From: Metaphire vulgaris
Taxonomy: Eukaryota > Annelida > Clitellata > Crassiclitellata > Megascolecidae
Direction: 5' to 3'
DNA: 64,000 nt
Assembly (NCBI GenBank): GCA_018105865.1
Contig: CM030866.1
Location: forward strand, 1,616,091-1,680,090
Position 1 is the stretch's first letter, and each line of letters begins with the position of its first letter. The notes below the pieces were generated by a model. It had not been told where the DNA came from. It ran no database searches and worked only from the letters and a program-made list of their open reading frames with translations. Shown here in pieces: positions 11,821 through 59,458 of the stretch. The position numbers and the translations under genes were made by a program.

Positions 11821-13089
11821 GTAAGAGCGTTTTAAGTACGGTGCCTTTAGACATGTTAACATTTTGGCTATAATGTGTAATGCAGTGTTTATTTTAGACC
11901 TACTCTGGGGGAATCCCCCCAGTTTGAAATTACCCCTCCCAATATTTTTACATTTTTGCAAGTAGTATGACCTTCCCAATGTCTGTTCTCCCCAAAAATG
12001 TTAAACTCCCCCAAATGTCTAGGTGGCTAGAACAAACACTGGTGTAATGTAGTGTAGCATTTTTATAGCGCCTTTTATATCTCTAATCAGAAGCACTCCT
12101 GGCATTGGAGTTGCATGATCATGTAGTGGTTGCAGTGGCGGCTCTAGGATTTGGCAAGTGGGGGGTCCGCTGGGGGGGCAACTTCTAATCATGGGGGGCC
12201 AACCATTTGTTGTTTAATGTATGTAGCATTAAGTATAGGGTCTCAACTGGGGGGGGCACTGGGGGGGCCAGGCTCTCAATAGGGGGGGCACGGGCCCCCC
12301 CTGGCCCCCCGGTGGAGCCGCCACTGAGTGGTTGTGGTGTGACGGAAGGAAAAGAAGACCTTGTTTGCAGCAGAAATAAATTGATCACCAGCTCATTGAT
12401 TTGGGACCACTGCTTCCAATTTCAGAAACTGTATAATATTCTACATTATTCTTTCCATCTGAATATTTTGATGTTCCATTGCCATAGCCAGTTGCAGATT
12501 AACATTTCTAGGCCCCGTACACGTATTTACATGGAGGCCCATGTGAATAAACTTTCGGAAAAGTTACAGATTTACAGATCAAGTGCGAACAAGTGGTGAA
12601 GACCTTTTTCGCGTGTCACACTTTTCAGGACGTTGCATGACTAATATGGTTGCACGTACACGAATTTATATTGTTAATAGAAAAAGCGAGCCCCTAGATT
12701 TTAATTTTGCAGGCGGGACCTGTACCGATGTACCATTTGTACGATGGTAAATCTGCCACTGGCCATAGCGGGTGATTATATTGTCTTCTTCAGCCTGTTG
12801 TTACGTCCAGTCGCAATGCACCAACTGTACGGACGTATACAACGTGAACAGCATAAGCTATTGCTGTCCAAACTGTCTTGGCATGGTCCTCGTAACGGAT
12901 CTCCTGTGTCGATGCACCGTTCCGAAGGGCACCGACCTCTCGAATCTCAAATGCAAGCTTTCAAACAACGTTGTCGGAAACTACGTGGCACTGAGACCGA
13001 GCTACTATGACAGCGGGAGCGAGGTTCTGAGATCATCCTTTACAAGCATCATAGCTGGACTTTTAGCCTTAGCAGTAGCAGTGCTCTAG
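11616..13089 (+). CDS. Small secreted Cys-rich protein with GPI-anchor-like tail (two exons)
   Basis: Join 11616-11820 with 12794-13089; 166 residues. Exon 1 ends A|GTAAGAG at 11820/11821 and exon 2 follows TTGTCTTCTTCAG at 12793; both junctions are phase 1, so the frame is continuous. Residues 1 to about 28 form a signal peptide with hydrophobic core VPILVLIVALAG. A Thr/Ser/Pro linker (about 30-68) looks O-glycosylated, with possible N-sites such as NTT. The folded part (about 70-125) has ten cysteines, including two CC pairs and a CRC. The protein ends with the hydrophobic IIAGLLALAVAVL and no cytoplasmic tail, after a DSGSE stretch suited to an omega site. Inferred: cell-surface GPI-anchored protein. 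The cysteine pattern does not match Ly6/uPAR, EGF or WAP as I know them, so I give no family. The only intron carries a MITE. Confidence 0.75.
12133..12326. mobile_element. hAT-like MITE with perfect 8-bp target duplication
   Basis: Ends CAGTGGCGGCTC and GAGCCGCCACTG are inverted repeats. The flanks are identical: AGTGGTTG at 12125-12132 and 12327-12334. 194 bp, G/C-run rich, no coding capacity. It sits in the intron of the Cys-rich gene. Related left ends occur at 5829, 26137 and 61657. Confidence 0.9.
12794..13089 (+). CDS. Exon 2 of the Cys-rich GPI-type gene
   Basis: Begins after a pyrimidine-rich acceptor ending CAG at 12793 and stops at TAG 13087-13089. Codes all ten mature cysteines and the hydrophobic C-terminal tail. 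Confidence 0.75.
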
Positions 13090-14332
13090 TGCGCTTGCTC
13101 TGCGAGACTATCATTATATTATCCGATACTCTATAACTTGGCAAATTTTTTGTGACGAAAACATCGCAGATTAGTCTTTTTGTCTAGGACTAGAAAATAG
13201 CAAAGCAAACGACAACGAATCTTTGTGCAGGGACTTCTAACGAGCATAATTATCTTTTTTTAAACGTAAAACTAATTCTATTTGATCTGTGCTTCAAAAG
13301 ATCTTATACTTTCGTTTATGATGTCTTTATTTTACATTTCTCTAATGCTTCTCATTGTACCAAGTACCGTTTAGTGCTAAATTAATTATGCACATTAAAA
13401 AAAAGTAAGAATACAGACTCATTTTCTAGCAGCCACTGGCGTAAACTTGGATGAAAATGTGGGGTGCCCAACTCTTATACCTACCCCCTTCCCTATGGTA
13501 GCCTCTCAAAAAAGGGGGGCTAGAGCCTAGAGGCCTAATAGAAGTTATGCCTATGCTGTAGTAGTGCCACATTTTTGAATTCCAAAGACAGAATCAAACA
13601 AAGAAGCCATTCATTAGAATTATAATATATATATATATATATATAAATTTTATTTTAAATTCTACATATATAATAATTATAGTTTCATAACATACTATGC
13701 ATAAAGTTTACACTGAATGAATAATAAAGCTGATAAAACCAGCAAAGTTGAGATTAAATGTACAAAGCAGGTAATGCAAAAATGCTTAATAGGCAGTGAA
13801 CCAATTAAAGCTTTAAAAAATTGGCACTCGGCAACATTAATGACATTAAAATAAAGAATGTTGAACTTGGTGTGTCATGGCTGACAACCTTTAAATGTAA
13901 AAATTCTAAGATCACAATTTTGGGTTGAAGTTTTACACACACTCACAATTCTCAATTTAAAAAGTACTTCAATTTTACATCATTATTTTAATTAAATAGT
14001 TAAAACTTAACAGTAATGAAATAACAAATCTTCAATCTCATGGAATCAAATAATTACATCTTTTAAAAATGTTTTCATAAAATTAGTTTGTTTCTGAAAG
14101 AAAAAATTAATTATAGACCATATTTATCTGACTGCATCACCCAAAACAGCTTTTGCATAGTTTTTGAAAAACAGTGGATTAATTATTGTCAATGTTAATT
14201 CAAATGCCTAACATTATTATATATGAATTGTTTCCTCAAAATAGGTGAACAGAACAACTGATGGATTTTGAAAGTCACCTTCTATAACAGCAACAACAAA
14301 GAAAGTAGTTGTATGCAAATTCCATAAAATAA
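13090..14332. other. 3' flank of the Cys-rich gene and AT-rich spacer
   Basis: Probable 3'UTR followed by intergenic DNA. A possible poly(A) signal ATTAAA is at 13394-13399. The repeat at 13434-13560 and an (AT)n run at about 13625-13645 are embedded. The rest looks unique. Confidence 0.4.
13434..13560. repeat. Interspersed repeat, GGCGTAAACTTG family, copy 2
   Basis: Second copy of the element at 3374-3485, with the same motif order ending in GAGCCTAGAGG. Confidence 0.6.
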
Positions 14333-14478
14333 GGGCTCATCCATATAGTACGTATGCAAAAAGGCATATTTTCTATTTTCAACCCCCTACCCGTCTGCAC
14401 TACGCACATATGCAAAATCTCCTAAATCCAACCCCACCTTCCTCCTCCTCAGTGCATACTTACTAGATGGATATACCC
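14333..14478. mobile_element. MITE with TAA target duplication, copy 1
   Basis: Begins GGGCTCATCCATATAGTACG and ends with the decayed complement ATGGATATACCC. Flanked by TAA at 14330-14332 and 14479-14481. A 3-bp TWA duplication is typical of PIF/Harbinger-type elements. Closely related to 15262-15401. Confidence 0.7.
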
Positions 14479-14481
14479 TAA

Positions 14482-15258
14482 CTAGCTAACTACTAAAATC
14501 CAAAAATTGGATTCAAGCCTGAAGCCAACATGCTATAGGAAAAACAGCAGACAGATATCACTAGAAGTATACCAGTAATATTTCTACATACATAGAAATT
14601 GGTCATACCTTTCAAAAAGCAAAAACTCTACCAAATTGTCACAACTATTAATCTGGAAATAAATAGCTGCTTGACCAAAACTGGCGCAAAAAGTACGATA
14701 CACACAAAACCGAAACAACAAAAATGTTAAACAGACTAGAATGCTTTCAGCATGAATGAATCATCTTACCATGTACCCTTTGCTTAAAATAATGTCATAC
14801 TGCACTCGTATTAATCCATTATAATGTGCTTAGCAGGTCTGTAAAATTCAGTACATTATATCCGAGGTATGTTATATCCAATACGGTAGCGCATCATGTG
14901 GGACTGTACAGTACAGTGTACACTGCGGTACGCTATAACCGTGGATACGCTATAATGGTAACCGAATCTGTTATAACGAAGCTTGAATTTATAAGCAATG
15001 CAAAATGTTTCAAACTGTGTAAGTAAGTAAGTAACAGAAAATAAATAACATTCAATGCTTTGTTTTGTATTTAATCAAGTGAAAAGCCTTTCTGTTAGAG
15101 AGGTAGAATAACTAAACCGGTTCTTGCTACGACTCCGAATCCAAGAAATAATACTACCACTTCAGTAATCGAGGAAAATCTTCACCCATGAAAAATAATC
15201 AACGATTTATCGATCAATTACAAATCCAACAGAATTATACAATTCCCTTGGAGCCTAA
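14482..15258. other. Intergenic spacer
   Basis: AT-rich DNA between two related MITEs. No gene or further repeat recognised. Confidence 0.4.
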
Positions 15259-15261
15259 TAA

Positions 15262-15401
15262 GGGCTCGTCCATATAGTACGTACGCAAAAAGTCATCTAT
15301 TTTAAACCCCTCCTCTTCCGTTTGCACAGCGTACATAGGCAAAATCTCCTAAATCCAACCCCTTTCCCCTCAGTGCATACGTACTATATGGATGGTCCCT
15401 A
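15262..15401. mobile_element. MITE with TAA target duplication, copy 2
   Basis: Inverted ends GGGCTCGTCCATATAGTACG and CGTACTATATGGATGGTCCC; flanks TAA at 15259-15261 and 15402-15404. 140 bp. The truncated LINE begins about 10 bp beyond its right end. Confidence 0.8.
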
Positions 15402-15409
15402 ACTAGATA

Positions 15410-16353
15410 TTGCCGGAAATAACAATAAATAATCATAGTTTTATCATAATGTCAAAAATTTCAAAATTCGCTGATGACACAAAACTGTGTGGACAGAGTG
15501 ATAGTGAAGCAGAAGCAAAAATTTTACAACAAGACCTTAATAGACTATCCCAGTGGTCGGCAGATTGGCAAATGCTTTTTAATACAGATAAATGCTCGGT
15601 GATGCACATTGGGAAGAAGGGAACAGATCATGAATTTAAGTTATGTGGGAAGGGACTAAAAGTTACAAACGAGGAGAAAGATCTAGGGGTCATCATGCAT
15701 AACAGCTTAAAGCCATCTAGGCAATGTGCAGAGGCAGCTAATAAGGCCAACAAAATTCTAGGTATGATCAAAAGAACGATAGTGAGCAGAGAGAAGGATG
15801 TAATAATAAGACTTTACAAGACATTGGTACGTCCACATTTAGAGTATTGTGTTCAAGCATGGTGTCCATTCCTGAAGAAAGACATAGAGACCTTAGAAAG
15901 AGTGCAACACAGAGCAACAAAAATGATCAAGGGATATCATAAACTAACCTATGAGGAAAGGCTAAATCACTGTGGATTGACAACCCTGGAAAAAGAAGAG
16001 AGAGAGATTTGATCGAGACATACAAAATACTAACAAACAAAGTGGAAATGCCAAGAGAAAGATTTTTTACAATGAAGCAGTATGATAGAACCAGAGGACA
16101 CAAAATGAAACTGTTCAAGAAACGGGTTGGGAGGCATAAACAGCATTTTTTTAGTGCAAGAGTGGTGGACAGATGGAATGAACTGGATGAGGGGATAGTA
16201 ATGGCTACAACTGTAAACGAGTTCAAAATAAACCTCAGTAGTCTAGGGTATTAGATTGGACGGGAACAACAGTGGTTCTCACACAGGGCAGTCCCTACTG
16301 AACCACTTTAAGCCTTGTTATATTATATTATATTATATTATATTATTATATTA
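15410..16353 (+). pseudogene. 5'-truncated, frameshifted CR1/jockey-like LINE reverse transcriptase
   Basis: Codes the C-terminal part of a non-LTR reverse transcriptase. The catalytic FADDTKL box is near 15465-15485, followed by the thumb region (NTDKCSVMHIG, KDLGV) and the usual C-terminal LVRPHLEYCVQAWCPF, ERVQHRATKMI and VVDRWNELD motifs. The frame breaks at about 16010 and resumes one frame over, ending at a stop at 16252-16254. The 3' end (CAGTGGTTCTCACACAGG ... AACCACTTTAAGCC) runs into a (TTATA)n tail at about 16317-16353. Everything upstream of the catalytic box is missing, so the copy is dead. The same 3' end occurs at 56252-56325 and, inverted, at 57745-57825. Confidence 0.9.
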
Positions 16354-16902
16354 TCAGCAACAACCTGAAACCACATAGCTAAGCAAAAGTTGCACCTATC
16401 AGAATCAAACATATACAGTAAAACCGGATAAACATATATTCGGATAAAATGGACCTTTGGTTTAACACAGCATTTGATTTGGACTGTCTGGGACCAAAAA
16501 GATATCCTAAAACTTGTTTAATACAAAAGTTTCAGTTAAAAATGGACGTGTTTTCTCTTACCATACTGAACATATTTATAACCTTTGTCAAATACAAACT
16601 GGGTGGGAAGATAGAAGAGTAGTAACAACAATGGCCTTTACAGCTGATGGAAGCGAGTGAGATACCCAGCCTTCACTCGATGGCAATTATAAAAATGAGT
16701 TGCTATGGCAACATTGCAAAGGTAATTATATTCATAGGTTCTGCAGAAATGGCTGGCCACTGTCCGCCGATGTATGGCTTAGCCACCTATGGGCCGATGG
16801 CAAAGAAACTGGAGACCAGCGCCGGATAATGAGCCTATCGGTGCACCTTTACCACACTTTAAATGCAAACTAACTGATGAAAGTTACAAATCAGGAATAG
16901 CA
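16354..16902. other. Intergenic spacer
   Basis: No gene or repeat recognised between the LINE tail and the large hairpin. Confidence 0.4.
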
Positions 16903-16938
16903 CATAGTTCTTGATCAGATCTGGAGGGTCATTGACAA

Positions 16939-16983
<45 letters not shown>

Positions 16984-17044
16984 ACTTCTTTAGCACCATT
17001 GTAGTGGTGCTGTTGTACTACTACAATGGTGCTAAAGAAGTCGT

Positions 17045-17092
<48 letters not shown>

Positions 17093-17128
17093 TTGTTATT
17101 GACCCTCCTGATCTGATCAAGAACTATG
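16903..17128. repeat. 226-bp near-perfect inverted repeat (hairpin)
   Basis: Arms of about 103-109 bp: outer CATAGTTCTTGATCAG matched by CTGATCAAGAACTATG, then GTAGTAG tracts matched by CTACTAC tracts, then an inner GACTTCTTTAGCACCATTG matched exactly by its complement. The loop is about 14 nt (17006-17019). Because the halves are so similar, both strands give almost the same short peptide, which I regard as an artefact. Probably a fold-back transposon or MITE. Confidence 0.9.
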
Positions 17129-17636
17129 CAATGTCACAATCTCAAATACTTGCACAAAATGACTTCAGCAACAAGATCGTGGCAGCAAACTCTCAGAACA
17201 CAAGAGATCAACGAATAGGGGATGGTCAATGGTGTCACAAAATATATTGGCGCCACAAAAATTGTCAAGTGAATTACAACGATCCAAGAACAAGCACTAC
17301 GGAAAAGACCAACAAAATGGCAACTACACCGACTGGTCAAAGCGATAGAGATCAGTGGCCAGAGAAAGACAGAGATCAACTCTGCACAAATGTGTAAAAC
17401 ATTGTCACTTCCAAAACTGTGATAACTCTTGGCTTGAATCTCAATATGTTGATTGAGCAAACCATCAGATAAACAGGAAAATTAACCATTTGCTAACGAC
17501 AGTTAAAGAGCTTCAAGCACCAAGTTCATATGAAGCAAATAAATTGATAAACGACTGTGTTACTAGCACCAAAGAAAGACAAAATGACAATGCAGACACA
17601 ATGAAATTGCAAGGTTAGTCATATACCAATATTTAA

Positions 17637-17710
17637 TCCTTTGGCTACGTAAGGCCGATATATTTCAGCTTCATAATATATTGGCTATACAGATTCCTGT
17701 GGCAAAAGGA
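17637..17710. mobile_element. TTAA-flanked micro-MITE (74 bp)
   Basis: Ends TCCTTTGGC and the imperfect complement GGCAAAAGGA; flanks TTAA at 17633-17636 and 17711-17714. TTAA duplication is the hallmark of piggyBac-type insertion. Confidence 0.6.
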
Positions 17711-18027
17711 TTAATTCAGATCTCTAGGCTGCACAACAAGCATAAACAATATTATTCAGATACCAATTTTGTGCAAATCAGCAAATTTTCTCAGGAATAC
17801 TACAAATTGTTATTGCTTAAACTTTGAAACACTGATTCAGATCACATGACATTCAACATAGGAGATGGACAAGGGGACTGTTTCAAAAGCTGGTTATGCA
17901 ATCTAAAATTTTAAACAAAACACGGAACAGTCTGGAAAGATAAGAGTTTGGTGATAGCATTTTGAGATACGTAAAAGAGGTTCGGACGTTTATCTAAACT
18001 GCAGTCCATATATTGGTCCGAAATTAA

Positions 18028-18100
18028 CCCTTAAACCAACACACATTTTGGATCTGTATGCAATGGGAACTGATTATCCTCGGTTCCGGCGGTTTAAGGG
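18028..18100. mobile_element. TTAA-flanked micro-MITE (73 bp)
   Basis: Ends CCCTTAAACC and GGTTTAAGGG, perfect inverted 10-mers; flanks TTAA at 18024-18027 and 18101-18104. Confidence 0.7.
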
Positions 18101-18849
18101 TTAAGAAATTGTTATCGGCAATCTTAACAGGAATACAAGACATGGTCACATAAACAATAACAGAAAACAACCAGGTCTCAGATAATACATTATCATTATG
18201 TCAAAACTGCACACATGGAATTCATTTCTTAGACAAAAAAGTTCCAACCCTAAAATTCTTTGCTGAAATTTCTCAGGATGGATGGGTGGCAGTGCCTTAC
18301 ACAAGCAATCTCAAATCAAGCCAAAAATTATATTTTTATTCTACTTAAATTTCCTCACCTAAATGTTGCCAGCTTTCAGTAAACATCCAGAATATCACAG
18401 AGCGATATAAATTCCTTGGCAGCCATCTGTAGTTAATTGTATTTTTGTGGCGCCCTATCTCCTGAGGCAATACCCGATACTACGAAATCTGTCTTCAGGC
18501 AAATTATTACAAAAAGTTTTATGCAAATGACACTAAGGGAGAAATACGAACCTCAACAATAAATGTAACTCTGTCAAATTAAGATTTCTCTAGGAACTTC
18601 AATTTTCTGCTAAGCATAAACTAAAAATGCTCAAATAAAGTACACTGATCACAACGAAAAGATGTTACGTAACTGTTTCAAATGTAAAGTACGAACAAAA
18701 ATCAGCAAAAGCACGCAATGTAATTAACAATTTATACAGCGCACTATACATCGAACAAACAGATGCAAACAATGATAATTTTCAAGGCAAGAAAGCCCGG
18801 GCAATAACGAATAAATATGATAACAGCATAGCGCAAACATCAGCGTGTT

Positions 18850-18909
18850 CAGGGTGGCGCAAAAAACCGGCCTACATTTAATATAGTCCAGTTTTTTTTT
18901 GCCACCCTG
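18850..18909. mobile_element. Mariner-like hairpin MITE (60 bp)
   Basis: Ends CAGGGTGGCGCAAAAAACCGG and its complement ending GCCACCCTG; right flank TA. Shorter than the sister copies because the centre is reduced. Confidence 0.75.
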
Positions 18910-19631
18910 TATATAAATGCTGTCATAATGACAAGATTGTGCATCGGCATATCGTATTTACACAGCAGTGATACATAGGCAAAGCTGTTTTCACTTTAAA
19001 ATGCAAAGCCTACCATTTGGCAGTGTAGGGTGAAATGGGAGAAATTCCTGGTTACTGCTTACTACCCCCCACCCACCCCCCAACGGTCCACTCAATACAT
19101 AGCAAGGAAAAAGGTTTCACACTGTCATTAATTTGTTTAACTAATATATTTAGCACAATGAAACAATTCAAATTCTTCCTTCCCAATGGTTTGAGTCGAC
19201 CCGCTTTCACTGACCTGACCAACTCTCAAATACCACTCTGTGGTTTGAGGGAAGATTTAAATTCCAGACTATAATACCGAGTCCCTGAACGTTTGATATC
19301 TTATTTTGTTCATTACCGTGGTTCTAAACCCGCAAGAGATCCGATAATGCGATCGAAAACCAATAAACCTGGTCAATACGAGACAACCACAAGTATGATG
19401 CGCCCTGAACATGTGCAAAAAACACCAAAACGACTCATAAAATGATTCTCTATTCAATTCCCTACCATACAAAGTGAAACAGATCACAATAGTCTTGAAC
19501 ATTTAAAAGCGTGTTTTTACTGCAGCAACCTGCAATTGCAAATTCCCTTCGGGGTCACAAACAACGGAAGCTGTAGGCATCCAGTTTGAATAGCAAACAC
19601 TATCCATGAATTCATGCCTCTAAAAGGTGTG

Positions 19632-19720
19632 CAGGGTGGTGCAAAAAAACCGGACTATATTAAATGCCAAACCTGATGTGACTAGTTGGTGTTTTTAGTC
19701 CAGTTTTTTGCACCACCCTG
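19632..19720. mobile_element. Mariner-like hairpin MITE (89 bp)
   Basis: Ends CAGGGTGGTGCAAAAAAACC and its complement ending CACCACCCTG; right flank TA. Central ATATTAAATGC and ACTAGT motifs are shared with the other copies. It may lie in the 3'UTR of the FERM gene. Confidence 0.8.
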
Positions 19721-19791
19721 TATATGCGACTTCATGCACAAGCTAGCAAAGCTATCATTGAAAACGGGGAAAGCGACAAAATCTAGCGTTC

Positions 19792-56727
<36,936 letters not shown>

Positions 56728-57484
56728 TTTCGCCGATCGTCGACAGCGCCTTTTCCCCCTTTTTTGTAAAATTTTATTCCAATTTCCAACGTCAATGGCT
56801 CGGACGGCCGACGTCGGCGACAAAAACAATAAATTAAGTCATGAATATTTATCAACTTTATGAATATTTATGAGAATGCGACACGTGATGTTTTGGTTTC
56901 CCACTTCCCGGGAACACGTCGCACTCAGCGAAAATGGCTCAGAAAGAGAAGGCTTTGCATCTTATTTAGTTTAGAATCTCAACCTAAAGACAATTGTGAC
57001 ACAGTTCAGATTATCTGCACTGACCATGATTTAAAGGTGTTATTTGAAATAGAGCAGAATCACAGCATTGCCTTCAGCAGTTGTTTGCAAAATGAAGTTT
57101 AGAAGCATTCATCAGTTAAGAGCTCCTTGAAGTGGTAAACTAGGTTGGTTATATAATTTACCAAAATTGGTCTCTTGGTATTTTAGAACACTGCAATCTG
57201 GACAACCTCAATATTTAAAATCTATGTTGAACCACCCAGAAAATTCAGGTGTTTGCAAACTGCCGTATAGGCCTAATGCTACATGCAGTAGCTCAAGAGC
57301 TATATAATCACAGTCTGTCTGCATACAGTAGACTTAGACTTAGATCTTCCCGCCCCTCTGGAACATTGGGCGACAGAATATTTATCATTTAATTAACAAT
57401 AATTTGCGATTTCTTTGTTAACTTGCTAGGGGTGGGGTGGGGTATTTGTACCTATATATTTGTACGCTATAGAAATCCACGATA

Positions 57485-57522
<38 letters not shown>

Positions 57523-57744
57523 CATACATAGAATGACAGAAAAGTGACAAAGACATAACTCACCTAAAATGAGAAAAACATGGTACTTTTCACCTCAGAT
57601 ATAATACACCCTTAGACCTACTGTCACTACTCTACAGCATATTGCCAATTATAAGATTGTATACTAATCATACTGTCACTCACGGCTGTTCCTAATGTTT
57701 GGTGTAAAAGTGCCTCAGCATGAAGAATAATTAATTATTAGTTT
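56728..57744. other. 5' flank of the FERM gene (promoter side)
   Basis: Contains the 5'UTR and promoter of the minus-strand gene; CpG-containing near 56750-56950. A (TTAC)n tract is at about 57487-57522. On the plus strand a well-placed AAAATGGCTC near 56934 opens only 11 codons. No gene is supported. Confidence 0.4.
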
Positions 57745-57825
57745 ATAATAATAATATAATATAACAAGGTTTAAAGTGGTTCAGTAGGGACTGCCCTGTG
57801 TGAGTACCACCGTGAGAAGCATTCG
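57745..57825 (-). repeat. CR1-like LINE 3' end, inverted
   Basis: (TATAA)n then GGTTTAAAGTGGTTCAGTAG, GGACTGCCCTGTGTGAG: the reverse complement of the 3' end at 16270-16350 and 56252-56325. Confidence 0.85.
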
Positions 57826-57833
57826 AATTGCAA

Positions 57834-58150
57834 TCGATTGATTGAATCAATTGATTGATTGAAGAGAAATTTCTATAGTCGGGTTCGCCCAGTGCCCCTG
57901 GCAAACAATTTCAGGCCCTGCCACAGCAGGCCCTGACTCAGTTCACAACCTGGCGCATGGTCACCGGCCGGCCGCCACTGACAATGGCAGTGCCAATGAC
58001 ATGTAATGGCCGCCTACAGGTGCTTTTACCTGTAGGCTACCATTACAGCGCCAGCTAGCGAAGAGCGGTGGTCAACCCACTGACCCATGCAGAACCAGGC
58101 GGGTTAGATAAATAGCGTCTCTGCCACCCAAACATTTCAGAAACTCCACC
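57834..58150 (-). repeat. Probable SINE/LINE fragment with (ATCA)n-type tail
   Basis: GATTGATTGAATCAATTGATTG followed by AATTTCTATAG. A TTTCTATAGCGC-like motif next to simple repeats recurs at about 20497 and 12058. Also contains a short hairpin TGTAATGG(C)...CTGTAGGC...CCATTACA. No coding capacity. Confidence 0.4.
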
Positions 58151-58501
58151 TTCAACTTCTAGGAATTTGAATAGACTTTTCGAATCACTGATTAAGGGAA
58201 ACTACAGAGCCCTGAAATGCCGAGACCCAGGACACGCCCTACAAATCTAACGACTGTTATATTCAGAATATCACATTTAAAGCAAATATGTTGCTGTATT
58301 TTTTGCAAAGATTGGCTAAAAAATAGGCAGATTTCTGTAAACGATGTCCTTACAATTTCTATTCGATTATAAAAGAATTTCGCCTGTCTTACGGCGAATC
58401 GTCGAAAGCATGATTTCTGTACGTAACTCCATTTGTTAAAAAAATTAAAAATGGATTAGGCCTAATTAATTACGGAATGGACGTTTGCTATTGGCCGATA
58501 C

Positions 58502-58879
58502 CAGTGTTGTAATAAATACTTCACTGAAAGTAGGCTATTTAAATACTTTCATAAATACTTGGTTCTCGGGTAGTATTTAAATAGTATTTAAATACCCAAA
58601 TAGCAGGGTAAATATTAAAATACTGGCAAATAAGGTTTAAATACTTTTTAAAATACTTGATAATGTAATATTGACACATGATTCGCCACAACCGTCGGGT
58701 GAAAATTGCAATAAATCCAAAGTATTTAAATTTCTTAAATACATCTAAATACTCTATGGCATTTAAATACTATTTAAATACTTAATTTTGGATGAGTATT
58801 TAAATACTTTCTTAAATATTGGACAAAGTATTTAAACAGTATCTAAATACTGAAAGTATTTAAATACTTTACAACACTG
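58502..58879. mobile_element. AT-rich MITE built of AAATACTT motifs
   Basis: Ends CAGTGTTGTAA and TTACAACACTG (inverted). The interior is dominated by AGTATTTAAATACT palindromes. The flanking 8-mers do not match well, so the duplication has decayed. CAGTGTTGTAA ends are typical of hAT-type MITEs. Confidence 0.65.
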
Positions 58880-58903
58880 CCCGTGCCAGTCATGTATTAG
58901 GCC

Positions 58904-59074
58904 CAGGGTGCGATTTGTGACCTGGAGCAGTGGGGGGGAATATGTCGAGCTTGGGGGATGTAGTTGTTGGGGAAGTGTAGCAGTGGGAGATGTAGTAGTG
59001 GGAGGGATGTAGCAGTAGGGGGATGAAGTTTGGCAGTGGGGGAATACCCCCTTCCTCCTACAAATCGCACCCTG
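58904..59074. mobile_element. hAT-like MITE with perfect 8-bp target duplication and internal minisatellite
   Basis: Ends CAGGGTGCGATTTGT and ACAAATCGCACCCTG, perfect inverted 15-mers. Flanks ATTAGGCC at 58896-58903 and 59075-59082. The interior is about five degenerate 15-18 bp units of the form GGGGGATGTAGTAGT. Confidence 0.9.
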
Positions 59075-59372
59075 ATTAGGCCTAACATATTGAAAAAGGC
59101 TGACAAGCAAAAAGGGAGTTTGTCACACTTGTTAGGGGCCCGTGACTGCCTCCCCCTTCTGCACAGGGCCCGGAATTTCTCTCGTCGGGTCTGACCTGAT
59201 CTGAAACTCTTCCGCTCTTCCGAAAGCAAATATATAATCTCGCCACTTTTCAAACTTGATCTGTAACTCTTTAGAAAAGTGTACCGGTCCCCTGAAAAAT
59301 GTAGGCCCTAAATCCGCTGGACTTATTCGACCTAAACATTTGTATTACGGCTATGAAGACAAGCGCAGTTTT

Positions 59373-59374
<2 letters not shown>

Positions 59375-59456
<82 letters not shown>
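59375..59456. repeat. (ATC)n microsatellite
   Basis: About 27 units, abutting the 3' end of a minus-strand LINE fragment; probably its (TGA)n tail. Confidence 0.95.
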
Positions 59457-59458
59457 GC

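Larger units (their letters stand above)
17129..19791. other. Intergenic region downstream of the FRMD3/5-like gene
   Basis: AT-rich, with two TTAA-flanked micro-elements and two mariner-like hairpins annotated separately. The part nearest 19791 should contain the 3'UTR of the minus-strand FERM gene. No other gene is supported. Confidence 0.4.

Noticed and set aside
11479..11979. 166-codon minus-strand open frame
   Set aside because: Antisense to the Cys-rich gene's exon 1, whose splice phases are matched; treated as a shadow.
12207..12599. 130-codon plus-strand open frame
   Set aside because: Its first part translates the hAT-like MITE in the intron and the rest has no features.
16911..17120. 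Near-identical Val/Tyr-rich peptides on both strands
   Set aside because: They are a by-product of the palindrome and its trinucleotide arms.
17026..17397. 123-codon frame following the (ACT)n arm
   Set aside because: Begins with simple-repeat translation; the rest lacks any motif or conserved features.
56934..56970. Divergent gene start opposite FERM exon 1
   Set aside because: A good ATG context exists but the frame stops after 11 codons and no donor fits.
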